Shown: piece after piece, positions 52,008 through 60,825 of the stretch | Position numbering within the stretch: the first letter of the stretch is position 1 | Layout: each line of letters begins with the position of its first letter | Assembly (NCBI GenBank): GCA_027625095.1 | Contig: JAQBXN010000025.1 | Span: 16,015 to 80,014, forward strand | Source: Planctomycetota bacterium | Lineage (GTDB): Bacteria > Planctomycetota > PUPC01 > JACPCR01 | Reading direction: 5' to 3' | Length of the DNA: 64,000 nt | Notes under the pieces: generated by a model | Told to the model about the DNA's origin: nothing | Database searches by the model: none | Seen by the model: only the letters and a program-made list of their open reading frames with translations | Program-made: the position numbers and the translations under genes

Positions 52008-55000
52008 GAGTAGAAAGTAGCCCCCACCTCAGTCGTAGAATGGGCGTCCCGCCCGTCACGCCTCCGCTAAGAGTCAGCCGAGAAGGCCAACCTGCGACAG
52101 CCACACGCTGCCACATCATCACTCCATCACTCCATCACTCCATCACCCCCATCCTCCTTCTAACCCTCTTAACCCTCCCGCTGACTGCCCAGGAATCCCG
52201 AGCCCCCTATTACCTGATCGACAATTGCACGCAGCCGCTTCCCTCTTCGGAAACCATTCAATCCACCATCGAAACCACTGACGTGAAGGTCGGCGCGTCC
52301 GCCTGCCGGCTCACTTATGACATTGATCAAGACGGCGGCAAACGAACCGCGCAGATCGTCATTCCTCAGGAAACTTTGTTCATCAAGTCCGATGGCAAGC
52401 TGAAGCTGTTCCTCAAGGGCGATGGTTCACAAAACATGCTTGAGCTTCGTGGCCAGTACGGGGACATGAAGGAACGCTCCGACGGTTACCGTTACCTGGA
52501 GGGCGCCAAGGCCATCACGTTCCCATCCGTCATTATCGAAGGCACAGACTGGAAACAGATCGAACTGCCCGTCACGGGACTCCCCCGCGACAAGATCGCG
52601 TATCTCACCAACCTCTACATTCACAAGTCGGGTCGAAAAGATCCGGCCCCCCAGACCCAGGGCACTCTCGTTATCGACGACCTTCGTCTTTACCCTGACG
52701 GTGGCAATGCGCCGACGATTGCGAACATCCAGCTCAGCGGCCCGTTCATCCGCCGATACTCACCGCTTATTAATGTCAATGTTGACGTCCGGCACTTCGG
52801 GAACGAACCGGTGCGCGTTGAAGGAAACCTCACCATAGTCGACCGGCACGAAAACCTGGTGATGCAACGGCAGTTCGAGACGACGGTCGGAGCAGGGGAA
52901 GCGAAGGAGCTGAACCTCAGTCTCATGCCGGAAAACTTTCATCTGTTCCTGCCGCCATTCAAAGTAACGGGCGAGGTGTTTTCCAATGAGATGCCCCAGC
53001 TTTCGGGCAGCCTGAATGTCCATCTTGTCATGGGCAACAGCTTCATTCTGTTTGACGACTTCGGGAATCTGCATGGCAGATGGTTCTGCTCAGGAGCGCC
53101 CCATTACGGAAACAATTCCCACCAGGTGTTTGGTGAAGAACAGCGTGCCCACGCGGCACCGCAGACGCAGTTGAAGATTTCCCGTGTCGATCTTCCCGAA
53201 GCTCATCCGAAAGATGAAGGCAAGCCGCCTGGCCGATTCGCCATGCAGGTCGATTACGATGGAATTTCGACGGTCTATACCGGCGAACATCGCCAACTGC
53301 CGGGCGACGCCTACGAACTTGGACTCTGGGTGAATGGGGACGAGAGCGGCGCCGAGTTGTTCGCCATTCTGCACGACAATATTCGGCAGGGAGCGGATTA
53401 CTATCTGTGGCGCGAACGAAAGAGCAGCTTCGCCGAGAAGAAACTTTGCACCATCGATTTCAAAGGCTGGCGATATGTGACAACGCCGCTGCCCGGTAAC
53501 GGCATCGGCGCTCACACGCCGAACGGCTCAACCATTGAAATTGATTATCCGCTCACTCTGTCCGGGTTCACCATTAAGCCGCCAAAGGAAAAACCTGCGG
53601 GGTCGCTGAAGCTCAGCGCCATTTACGTGGCCACCCAGCAGCCCAACGCCGAGAGCCTGGCGGTTACCCTCGCCTACGACGATCCCAATCATTTTTACTC
53701 ACCCGATAAAGGCGCAAGTTTCACCGTGCAGAATGGCTGGACGGTTGAGAAACGGGAGATTGCAGCGAATTGGACTCTTCTGGATCGCACTGAGCAGGTG
53801 GTGGTCCGCGGGCGCGAAGCCTTTATCCTCGAACCCATTGAACAGAAAACGTTTCGCATCGAACTGAAGCCTCATGCAGCCAAAATTGCCGAGAGTTCCG
53901 GCCCTTTTCGTCTCCTTGTGCTTGCCAATGATTCAAGTTCTGCCGGGAGCGCGGAGGCTCAGATCATTCTTGCCCGGCCCGACAGCGAAGCGCTCATTGC
54001 AGATTTTGAATCGGAGAAAAACTTTCCAGGACTGAACGCGCTGGGCGTCACCGGCGCACCACCGCAAGGGCAACCTGCTGCATCGACCAGCACGTCGCAG
54101 AAGAAGAGTGGCGGCCGTTCACTCGCCCTTGAATGGCAGAAGGCCAGGGCAGTTTCGCTGGTCTCAGTCGATCCGCCCCTTCCCGGCTACCCGGTGGAAC
54201 TTTCGATGTGGGTGTATGGCGATGCCTCCGGTGTTTATTTTTATCCGGTGATAGGAGACCAGTTGGGTATCAACAGCGGAAACAAATCCTGCCAGTGGGA
54301 TCTATTTCTCTCGCGTACCATGGCCGGGCCGCTTCCGTACGCGGTGAAGGTGGATTGGAATGGCTGGCGGGAACTGAAGTTCCTGCTTCCAGTCCTGCCA
54401 GCATCCTGGAAGGAAACGGAATCCATCCGTGCCTTCGCTCCCACCTATCCCCTGGGGCTTCATCTTGTCGTCGCCCCGCCGAAGGACGTCCCCGCGGACA
54501 AGGGAACTCTCTACATCGACGACGTACGGGTGAAGACTCATCTGCTGCCCGAAGAGAGAATTGCTGCACGTCTGGAACGGAAGAGTGAGTCCAATTTTCT
54601 TTCGGAAGGCACGGCCCTGCGAGTCTTTCTTTCGAACTATGAGATGCAAAGTTCACAAACCGGAAAGCGAAGCGTTGCGCTTTCGGGAGGCTTGTTCGAC
54701 TGGCGAGGGCAGCGCGTCGCAGGAGTCGAAAAGAAGCTCGATCTTAACCCAGGCGTCAGCCAGCCAGTTGACCTGGTGGCCAGTACGCCCGGCGGCGCTT
54801 ACGTTTTCAGTGCCGAGGTTAGAGAAGGTGACAATGTGCTGCTCACATTGAAAGAGGATCTCATCATCGCTGACGTTGCGAAGCTTCTTGGAGCAGACTG
54901 GCAGGGCGTGCTGAAAGATCCCTCGAAGCTTCGAGTCCCTCTCAACGATCGGTTCACCCTCGTCGAACATGATTGGGACTGGGCCGAGTTTCAGCCCGGC

Positions 55001-57037
55001 AATCTGCAGGTTCAGACCATTCTGAAGTGCGCCCAGGAAGCGCGGGTCCGGGAGCAGGATCCGTGGATGCTGCTCGGCTATTCCACCTTCTGGGCGGCAT
55101 CGACCGGATTTGACTCCATGCTCGAAGACCGACTTCCCAACCGAAATGGTTATGGCCCCGGCGGCCGCGACTGGGGACACGCTACCGACATCTTCCAAAT
55201 CCCACGACGCCTCGACGATTGGGAAAATTACGTCCTGGAAATGATGCGTCTCGCAGGCCGTGACGTGAAGGGCTGGATTCTGTGGAACACACCCGACAGC
55301 AACAACTCCCTGGGCGTCCCGCCCGGGAAATTCGCAGACATGATCCGCCTGGCCGATAAATGGCGACAACGGTATTGCCCGGACACCCCCATCATTCTCG
55401 GAGGCATGAGCCGCGACACTGCCATCCCATACCTGGCCGATCTCGCCAAAGAGGACGCCCTCCAGCACATCTCAGGCGTTAACCTCAGAGTCGATGCCGG
55501 CGTCACCTCCCCGGAAGATGGTCGCCTGGTGGAGTACATCGAGGAACTCGCCAGAGCATCGGCTTCGAACGGGAAGTCAAGAATCCTCCTGACAGATCTG
55601 GACTGGGCTGTCGAAAGAGAAGGCAGCGGCGGACTCGACGCTTTCGATCAGGCCGTCTATCTGTCAAGGGCCACGTTCCTCCTGGATCGCCTGGGCATCC
55701 ATCCGACTTTGGTGCTGCAGAATGAAGACGACTCGCGGCTTGGCTTCGGCATGACCTACAAGAAGTCTTTCTCCATTCCGCCGCTCAAAGAAAAGCTGCC
55801 GACTTACCAGTTAAAGCCCGTTTGGTGGGCCATGGTCAGGACGAAGAAACTCCTTGCTGAAGCAGAGGTGGTGACCGGGTTGGAGGTGCAGGACGTTTTC
55901 CCCGGCCGAACGCGCTGCATGCTCTACCGCCGTAAGACTGACAAAAAGCTTCTCGCCGTAGCATGGCGCAACAACGACCCCGGCTGGATTTCATTTCAGA
56001 GAACCGGGGCCACAACAGCAAAAGCCGAGGACATCATGGGAGCTTCCATCTCTGCCAGAGATGGCTGGTATCCCATCGGCAAAGCCCCTGTTGTCATCGA
56101 ACTTACTACACCGAAAGAACTCCAAGACCTGGCCCTCGACCTCATCATGGTTCGGGAAACGCCGGAAAAGTCCGCATGGCCACAGGAAGTCCTCGCCTCC
56201 TTCTCTCCAGCCTCCGGCAGGCGCTACAACTACGCATCCGAAGGCGACAAGACCGAACAATTTCAAGGACGCGATTCGTTCGGCGATTATCAGCATCCGG
56301 CAGGGATAAGTTTCCGCGCGGAAGGAAAAGCAAATAAAGAAGCATTTGAAATTCAGCTTCCGTCGCCCTCGGGGCTCGTCCTGCGAAAGAATTTTTACCT
56401 CGACGAAACAGGCCAGGAAGCGGAGGTCAGCGTCAATGGCAATCCGGTCGGCACCTGGAATCTCAAACCCTCCGCAAAGGAACTCTCGAAAGGCTTCCGC
56501 ATCTCGGCGTTCGTCATCCCAGTTGAAACGCTGAAAGGGGCAAAGACCGCAAAAGTTGAGGTGCGATACAAGGGCCAGGCCAACACGATTGCCTGGACAG
56601 CCCTTGCTTACGACGGGAGTTCCATGCCGCTGAGTGCCTTCGGCGCCATCCACTCCGATTCAACCGTGGCATCGGCCCGTCTTGCCCGAAACGTCGTCGG
56701 CCTCCCCACCGGCATTGGAAAAGAGACTTACAAAAACGGCATCGGGGTCTTCGCCCCAAGCCTTTTGGAATACTCACTCAACGGGCAGTTCAGAAGATTC
56801 ACCGCCACCGCCGGTATCGACCGCGTCACCAAAGGCAAAGGCTCTGTCGTGTTTGAAATCTACCTCGACGGCGAAAAAAAATGGACCTCCAGCGTTATGA
56901 CCGGTCTCGACGAACCGGCAAAGATCGATCTTGACGTAACCGGCGCCAAACGCCTTCGTCTGATTGTCAACGACGGCGGCGACGGCAACCGCTTCGACGC
57001 GGCGGACTGGTGCGATGCGGAGTTGCATGTCCGATGA
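52004..57037 (+). CDS. Exported multidomain protein (1677 residues) with barrel and NPCBM-like C-terminus
   Basis: The start at ATG 52004 overlaps the giant gene's stop by 4 nt and has GGAGG upstream. The leader of about 63 residues includes an octamer array (52115-52146) just before the hydrophobic core ILLLTLLTLPLTAQ. Several carbohydrate-binding-like beta sandwiches follow (SACRLTYDIDQDGGKRTAQI at about 95, others near 450 and 670). A glycosidase-like barrel spans about 975-1370 (VKGWILWNTPDSNN, RILLTDLDW). The C-terminal about 140 residues (ETYKNGIGVFAPSLLEYSLN, RLRLIVNDGGDGN) match the NPCBM/NEW2 sugar-binding fold. It likely acts on cell-surface or environmental glycans. It is the last gene of the overlapping series. 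Confidence 0.85.
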   Translation: MRVESSPHLSRRMGVPPVTPPLRVSREGQPATATRCHIITPSLHHSITPILLLTLLTLPLTAQESRAPYYLIDNCTQPLPSSETIQSTIETTDVKVGASACRLTYDIDQDGGKRTAQIVIPQETLFIKSDGKLKLFLKGDGSQNMLELRGQYGDMKERSDGYRYLEGAKAITFPSVIIEGTDWKQIELPVTGLPRDKIAYLTNLYIHKSGRKDPAPQTQGTLVIDDLRLYPDGGNAPTIANIQLSGPFIRRYSPLINVNVDVRHFGNEPVRVEGNLTIVDRHENLVMQRQFETTVGAGEAKELNLSLMPENFHLFLPPFKVTGEVFSNEMPQLSGSLNVHLVMGNSFILFDDFGNLHGRWFCSGAPHYGNNSHQVFGEEQRAHAAPQTQLKISRVDLPEAHPKDEGKPPGRFAMQVDYDGISTVYTGEHRQLPGDAYELGLWVNGDESGAELFAILHDNIRQGADYYLWRERKSSFAEKKLCTIDFKGWRYVTTPLPGNGIGAHTPNGSTIEIDYPLTLSGFTIKPPKEKPAGSLKLSAIYVATQQPNAESLAVTLAYDDPNHFYSPDKGASFTVQNGWTVEKREIAANWTLLDRTEQVVVRGREAFILEPIEQKTFRIELKPHAAKIAESSGPFRLLVLANDSSSAGSAEAQIILARPDSEALIADFESEKNFPGLNALGVTGAPPQGQPAASTSTSQKKSGGRSLALEWQKARAVSLVSVDPPLPGYPVELSMWVYGDASGVYFYPVIGDQLGINSGNKSCQWDLFLSRTMAGPLPYAVKVDWNGWRELKFLLPVLPASWKETESIRAFAPTYPLGLHLVVAPPKDVPADKGTLYIDDVRVKTHLLPEERIAARLERKSESNFLSEGTALRVFLSNYEMQSSQTGKRSVALSGGLFDWRGQRVAGVEKKLDLNPGVSQPVDLVASTPGGAYVFSAEVREGDNVLLTLKEDLIIADVAKLLGADWQGVLKDPSKLRVPLNDRFTLVEHDWDWAEFQPGNLQVQTILKCAQEARVREQDPWMLLGYSTFWAASTGFDSMLEDRLPNRNGYGPGGRDWGHATDIFQIPRRLDDWENYVLEMMRLAGRDVKGWILWNTPDSNNSLGVPPGKFADMIRLADKWRQRYCPDTPIILGGMSRDTAIPYLADLAKEDALQHISGVNLRVDAGVTSPEDGRLVEYIEELARASASNGKSRILLTDLDWAVEREGSGGLDAFDQAVYLSRATFLLDRLGIHPTLVLQNEDDSRLGFGMTYKKSFSIPPLKEKLPTYQLKPVWWAMVRTKKLLAEAEVVTGLEVQDVFPGRTRCMLYRRKTDKKLLAVAWRNNDPGWISFQRTGATTAKAEDIMGASISARDGWYPIGKAPVVIELTTPKELQDLALDLIMVRETPEKSAWPQEVLASFSPASGRRYNYASEGDKTEQFQGRDSFGDYQHPAGISFRAEGKANKEAFEIQLPSPSGLVLRKNFYLDETGQEAEVSVNGNPVGTWNLKPSAKELSKGFRISAFVIPVETLKGAKTAKVEVRYKGQANTIAWTALAYDGSSMPLSAFGAIHSDSTVASARLARNVVGLPTGIGKETYKNGIGVFAPSLLEYSLNGQFRRFTATAGIDRVTKGKGSVVFEIYLDGEKKWTSSVMTGLDEPAKIDLDVTGAKRLRLIVNDGGDGNRFDAADWCDAELHVR
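52115..52146. repeat. Octamer array TCCATCAC inside the coding start of the 1677-residue protein
   Basis: Three perfect TCCATCAC units (52123-52146) preceded by one diverged unit. They encode roughly residues 38-48, directly upstream of the signal-peptide hydrophobic core. Loss or gain of one unit would put the signal peptide out of frame with the start codon. Confidence 0.93.
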
Positions 57038-57234
57038 CGGATATCGGGTATCTGTCTGGCAGGATCGAGGCCGGAAAGACGGAATAATTTTGGGGACGCA
57101 ATCCTGAGGAGGCCTCTGGCCGCAGCCAATCAGCCAGAATTTTCGAAGGAAATCTATAGGATGCTCAAGTCTTTGAGTGAGACCTGCCGGGCATGTCCCG
57201 GAAATGACATTCGGCCAATGGAGGGCCACCAGAC

Positions 57235-58323
57235 TTGAAACGTATACGAACGGGCATCATAGGGTGTGGGAAGGTCGGGCAGATTCATATCGAGGCCCAC
57301 AGCAGCGTTGCAGAATCTGAATTGGTTGCCGTCTGCGATCCCGATTGGGATCGTGCCGCTGCGTTTGCTGCAAAGTGCGGGGCGAAGGCGTTTACGGATG
57401 TCGATGACATGTTGAGTCATGGTGCAGTGGAGGCGGTCAGCATCTGCACTCCTCACCCGTTACATGCTGAGCCGGCGATCCAGGCAGCGGCAGCAGGGGT
57501 TCATGTGTTGGTCGAAAAGCCGATGGCCGCGAATCTGACGGACTGCGATGCCATGCTTGCAGCGGCTGGCAAAACGGGAGTCAAACTTGGAGTGGTCAGC
57601 CAGCGCAGGTTCTATGAGCCGGTAAAGCGAATGAAGGATGCCATCGATGCCGGAAAAATCGGCCGGCCGATCCTCGGCCTTTTCCTGGGATTCAATTGGC
57701 GTGACGAGGCGTACTATCAATCCGATCCCTGGCGTGGGAAATGGGCTACCGAAGGGGGTGGGGTTCTCGTCAATCAGTCTTCGCACCATCTGGACATGCT
57801 TCAGTGGATGATGGGTGATATAGACGAGATCGGTGGGTACTGGGCGAACGTCAATCATCCCTTCATTGAGGTCGATGATACAGCGGTGGCCTGCATACGA
57901 TTCAAGAACGGTGGACTGGGCTCGATCGTCACCAGCATCTCTCAGAAGCCGGGCCTGTTCATGAAGATTCATGTTCACGGCTCAAGCGGTGCGTCCATCG
58001 GCGTCGAAACTGATCGGGGCGCCTCGTTTATTGCCGGTGCTTCAAAAATAGCTGAACCGCCCCTTAACGATCTTTGGACCATCCCCGGCGAAGAGCACCT
58101 TCTGTCAGAGTTCGAAGCCGAAGATCGGAGAACTTTCGCCAGCGTTAATGCGATGACCCATTACCACGCCCTTCAGATTCGGGACTTCCTCCAATCCATC
58201 CTGGCAGACCGGGACCCGCTGGTCACCGGGGAAGACGGCCGAATCGTCGTTGAGATGTTCACCGCAATCTATCGAGCCAATCAGGAAGGGCTTCCTGTCA
58301 GATTTCCGGTGAGGACGGAATAG
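57235..58323 (+). CDS. Gfo/Idh/MocA-family oxidoreductase
   Basis: 362 residues from a TTG start with GGAGG 10 nt upstream. The NAD(P)-binding glycine motif is IIGCGKVGQIH, the EKP motif is at residues 94-96 (VLVEKPMAAN), and the substrate-binding domain contains GGGVLVNQSSHHLDML with the usual HxxD-type histidine pair. These enzymes oxidise or reduce sugars, inositols or their derivatives. It lies 197 bp after the 1677-residue protein gene and may support breakdown of sugars released by it; that link is positional. Confidence 0.93.
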   Translation: MKRIRTGIIGCGKVGQIHIEAHSSVAESELVAVCDPDWDRAAAFAAKCGAKAFTDVDDMLSHGAVEAVSICTPHPLHAEPAIQAAAAGVHVLVEKPMAANLTDCDAMLAAAGKTGVKLGVVSQRRFYEPVKRMKDAIDAGKIGRPILGLFLGFNWRDEAYYQSDPWRGKWATEGGGVLVNQSSHHLDMLQWMMGDIDEIGGYWANVNHPFIEVDDTAVACIRFKNGGLGSIVTSISQKPGLFMKIHVHGSSGASIGVETDRGASFIAGASKIAEPPLNDLWTIPGEEHLLSEFEAEDRRTFASVNAMTHYHALQIRDFLQSILADRDPLVTGEDGRIVVEMFTAIYRANQEGLPVRFPVRTE

Positions 58324-58351
58324 CAGGTAAGAACAGGTGGTCGGAACAAAT

Positions 58352-59191
58352 TTATCCTGCCGAATCCCTGGCTTGGACTTCCCTTTCTTTCAACAATCGG
58401 CTCTCTCCGGGGCTCAGAACTTTTCTGTCCCGAGTGATGGGCAGGTCGGCCACCTGGAATTTGTTCTTACCCTCCAGGTCGATGCAGTCTCTGGACATGT
58501 AAACGTTGATCAACCCGATTTTGGATTCGTCGGTGTAGTTAGAGTTTGCCCGGTGCATGATCCAGGAATCAAAGACCAGCACGTCGCCCGGATTGAATTG
58601 GGGAGAGATCACCCGTGGTTCATATTCTTCGAAGCCGATGATGATTCGTTTCTTCATCGGCCAGCCTTCCACCTCCACGTGACCCCGTTCTAAGCACCCA
58701 ACACGATGGCTGCGCGGTACCAGAGACGTCCCCCCGGTATCCGGCCCCATTGCGCCGAGGTAGGTGATCGCACAGGCATTTTTGTAATTGGAGAGAGGCA
58801 TGTAGTCCGGCGCGTCCTGATGCCAGCCGTGGTAATCGAAGTTCAACTGCACAGTCTTGATCACGGCCGCGGACTGATATCCATTGAGGTCTGGGCCGAA
58901 GAGGTCGCAGAAAGCTCCCGCCAGTCGCGGATCACGCATGTGAGCATCGAGCCGATCGTCGAGGGCGAAAATGTCGTTCAGATAGGTTACCCGATGAGGA
59001 TTGAGCGCATCACCCGGCTCTGTAGACCACCGATCGTAACCGGCACCAGGCGTCCCGCGCTTCTTATCCGCGAGCAGATCGGCCATGGCCTCAAGCAGCG
59101 TCTCGACCTCGGATCTGGAAAAAACGTCCCGCAGAATGACATAGCCTTCCACATTGAAATGATCTACCTGATCCTGTGTTAGCTGTTGCAT
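58352..59191 (-). CDS. Phytanoyl-CoA dioxygenase (PhyH) family protein
   Basis: 279 residues of the Fe(II)/2-oxoglutarate oxygenase fold. The iron ligands are His124 and Asp126 in GWHQDAPDY and His213 in SWIMHRANSN. A downstream region with VFDSW and RSHRVGCLERGHVEVEG is typical of bacterial PhyH proteins. Such enzymes hydroxylate diverse small molecules and the substrate cannot be told from sequence. The gene is convergent with the oxidoreductase, with 28 nt between stop codons. Confidence 0.92.
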   Translation of the reverse strand: MQQLTQDQVDHFNVEGYVILRDVFSRSEVETLLEAMADLLADKKRGTPGAGYDRWSTEPGDALNPHRVTYLNDIFALDDRLDAHMRDPRLAGAFCDLFGPDLNGYQSAAVIKTVQLNFDYHGWHQDAPDYMPLSNYKNACAITYLGAMGPDTGGTSLVPRSHRVGCLERGHVEVEGWPMKKRIIIGFEEYEPRVISPQFNPGDVLVFDSWIMHRANSNYTDESKIGLINVYMSRDCIDLEGKNKFQVADLPITRDRKVLSPGESRLLKEREVQARDSAG

Positions 59192-60157
59192 GGTTAATCC
59201 CTCGACTGATAGTCAGAACAACCGCGGCCCCGATTTTTGAAACAATATATGAGGCAGGGAGGAAATCCGAATGACTTCCTCTGGGCTCCGGGCGGATGCT
59301 TCGAATCGTCCGCGAACGTCAGCCAGCCGTTAAGATAAATAATCTTCCCGTCCAATCCCAATCCATGTTTTGCGCGAATCCGTGGTGACCTGTGCAGACA
59401 GGTCCGTATCACTACGAGCCTCGCGCCCTTAGAGCGGCCTTCGGTCGCAAGTATGGAGAGGCTCTCTTCATCCGTATCCCTCCTCATCTTTCCGGGCAAA
59501 CATTTCCTTAAATTCGTTCAGCGCCTTTGCGAAACCCTTCATCTCTTCTTAGTCAGATAAGCGCTAAAGGGTAAGGTCCCAAGGAACGCCGAGGTGAGAA
59601 CACCCAGAGCTGTGGTCAGGAAGACACACTTGACCTGAAAAACCAGTCCCCGGCCAGTAGCGTCACATCGAGATTCTCTTCCCACTTGACTGGAATTTTG
59701 TTTCTATTTTTTCGACTGAATGTTTAAGTTTGAGTCGAACTTTCTCCTTTTCGGTCCCTTGCGAATCAGCCGCGGTTCTTTTGAAGAGTTTAGGCCTGAG
59801 TGCTGAGGCCAGGCGGTTCATGTATATCTCCGAAAGAGGGCAACACGTTGCTTCTTCACAATCGGCCCTGTAAGCAGCATGGGATGGCAAAAGCGATATT
59901 GGCTTGTCCGTTGACGCCGAACCCATTATTTCGCAATACCTTACATATCTACATCGAGGAGCGGCCTGCATGATTCGAATGGAAGTTCAGGACCACAGGT
60001 TGAAAATTCACCCAACGTTCCTGCTGCGGCTTCCAGCCGCATTCGTCAGTCGTAATCTGAAAGCTCTTAGTCTCCTGGGCCCGCTACGAGTAAGACATCA
60101 CTCACACGAACGATTGCTTTGCAGGGACATAGGCCATCCAGATCCCCATTGTTGAAC
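59192..60157. other. Long spacer without recognised gene
   Basis: About 970 bp. Several short frames exist on both strands (for example minus 59971 to 59663, ending in a Lys/Arg-rich segment), but none has a good ribosome-binding site with a protein-like composition throughout. It must contain the promoter of the PhyH gene at its left end. It may be degraded sequence. Confidence 0.5.
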
Positions 60158-60200
60158 GATTCGCGTCAAATTGGCAAATTTGGATTCCAATTTGCGAATC
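60158..60200. repeat. Long imperfect inverted repeat
   Basis: Left arm 60158-60174 pairs with right arm 60187-60200 over 14 positions, with a 3 nt bulge (GTC) in the left arm and a 12 nt loop. The arms read GATTCGC and AAATTGG. It is AT-rich in the centre and lies 43 nt upstream of a possible small gene, so an operator or mRNA structure is conceivable. Confidence 0.75.
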
Positions 60201-60243
60201 TGAACTATCCATACTGATTCCATCACCGTATTGGAGAGCCATC

Positions 60244-60480
60244 ATGCCCGAATCAACTAAATCCCTGCTTCGCAAAGTTGGTGAAAGGGTTCGAATCAGC
60301 AGAACTTGGGTCTGCGGTGAATATCTGCACACCAAACGTACAGTAGAAGCCCTCTCGGACACTGACCAACATGAAAAAACCCCTGTGTCCGGCCTAGTCC
60401 CAGACTGTGGTATTCGCCGGATTTTCCCCACGATCGGCCGACGGTATTCCTCGATGAAAAGGCAATCGGACCAGTCTTAA
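60244..60480 (+). CDS. Possible small protein, unknown
   Basis: A 78-codon frame from ATG 60244 with GGAG 7 nt upstream. The peptide is basic (MPESTKSLLRKVGERVRISR, RRIFPTIGRRYSSMKR) and has no recognised domain, signal or membrane segment. It ends shortly before the tRNA-Gln promoter. Start context and upstream hairpin are the only support; it may be non-coding. Confidence 0.3.
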   Translation: MPESTKSLLRKVGERVRISRTWVCGEYLHTKRTVEALSDTDQHEKTPVSGLVPDCGIRRIFPTIGRRYSSMKRQSDQS

Positions 60481-60488
60481 ACCCACTG

Positions 60489-60516
60489 TTGAATTGGTCT
60501 TCTGCACTGCTATACT
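60489..60516 (+). promoter_or_regulatory. Sigma70-type promoter of tRNA-Gln
   Basis: A -35-like TTGAAT (60489-60494) and -10-like TATACT (60511-60516), 16 nt apart, end 19 nt before the first base of the tRNA. Confidence 0.75.
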
Positions 60517-60535
60517 GCCGCCCGCTTTTGCCACT

Positions 60536-60610
60536 TGGGGTATGGTGTAATTGGCAACACGGATGACTCTGGCTCATTTGTTCTAGGTTCGAGTCCTAGT
60601 ACCCCAGCCA
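60536..60610 (+). tRNA. tRNA-Gln (anticodon CUG)
   Basis: Cloverleaf can be drawn by hand: acceptor TGGGGTA with TACCCCA, D stem GTGT/ACAC, anticodon stem GATGA/TCATT with loop CTCTGGC, and T arm CTAGG-TTCGAGT-CCTAG. The anticodon is CTG, reading Gln codon CAG. The weak U1-A72 pair and discriminator G73 are tRNA-Gln identity elements. The 3' CCA is encoded (60608-60610). Confidence 0.95.
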
Positions 60611-60620
60611 ATCAAAAAAA

Positions 60621-60655
60621 CCGTAAGAAACTCGTTGAGTTGCTTGCGGCTTTTT
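60621..60655 (+). terminator. Terminator after tRNA-Gln
   Basis: A hairpin with outer stem CCGTAAG/CTTGCGG (one G-T pair) and inner stem AACTC/GAGTT is followed by CTTTTT, starting 10 nt past the tRNA CCA. Confidence 0.85.
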
Positions 60656-60825
60656 CAGTTCTGCGGCGGGATTCGGCAGTCAAAGCGGCACTTTAATTCA
60701 AACCACTGCCTGACTTATCCCGGCCCGTGCCTCTTGAGCCTGGTCTTACTGTGCAGCGGTGCCAGTTCGTGGCCGACAGCGGCTTCATGCACTTCCAGTA
60801 AAAAATTCAGGGTCAGCCCTCCCCA

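Noticed and set aside
59194..59971. Two minus-strand frames of about 100 codons
   Set aside because: Neither has a ribosome-binding site or a recognisable domain, and the composition is uneven.
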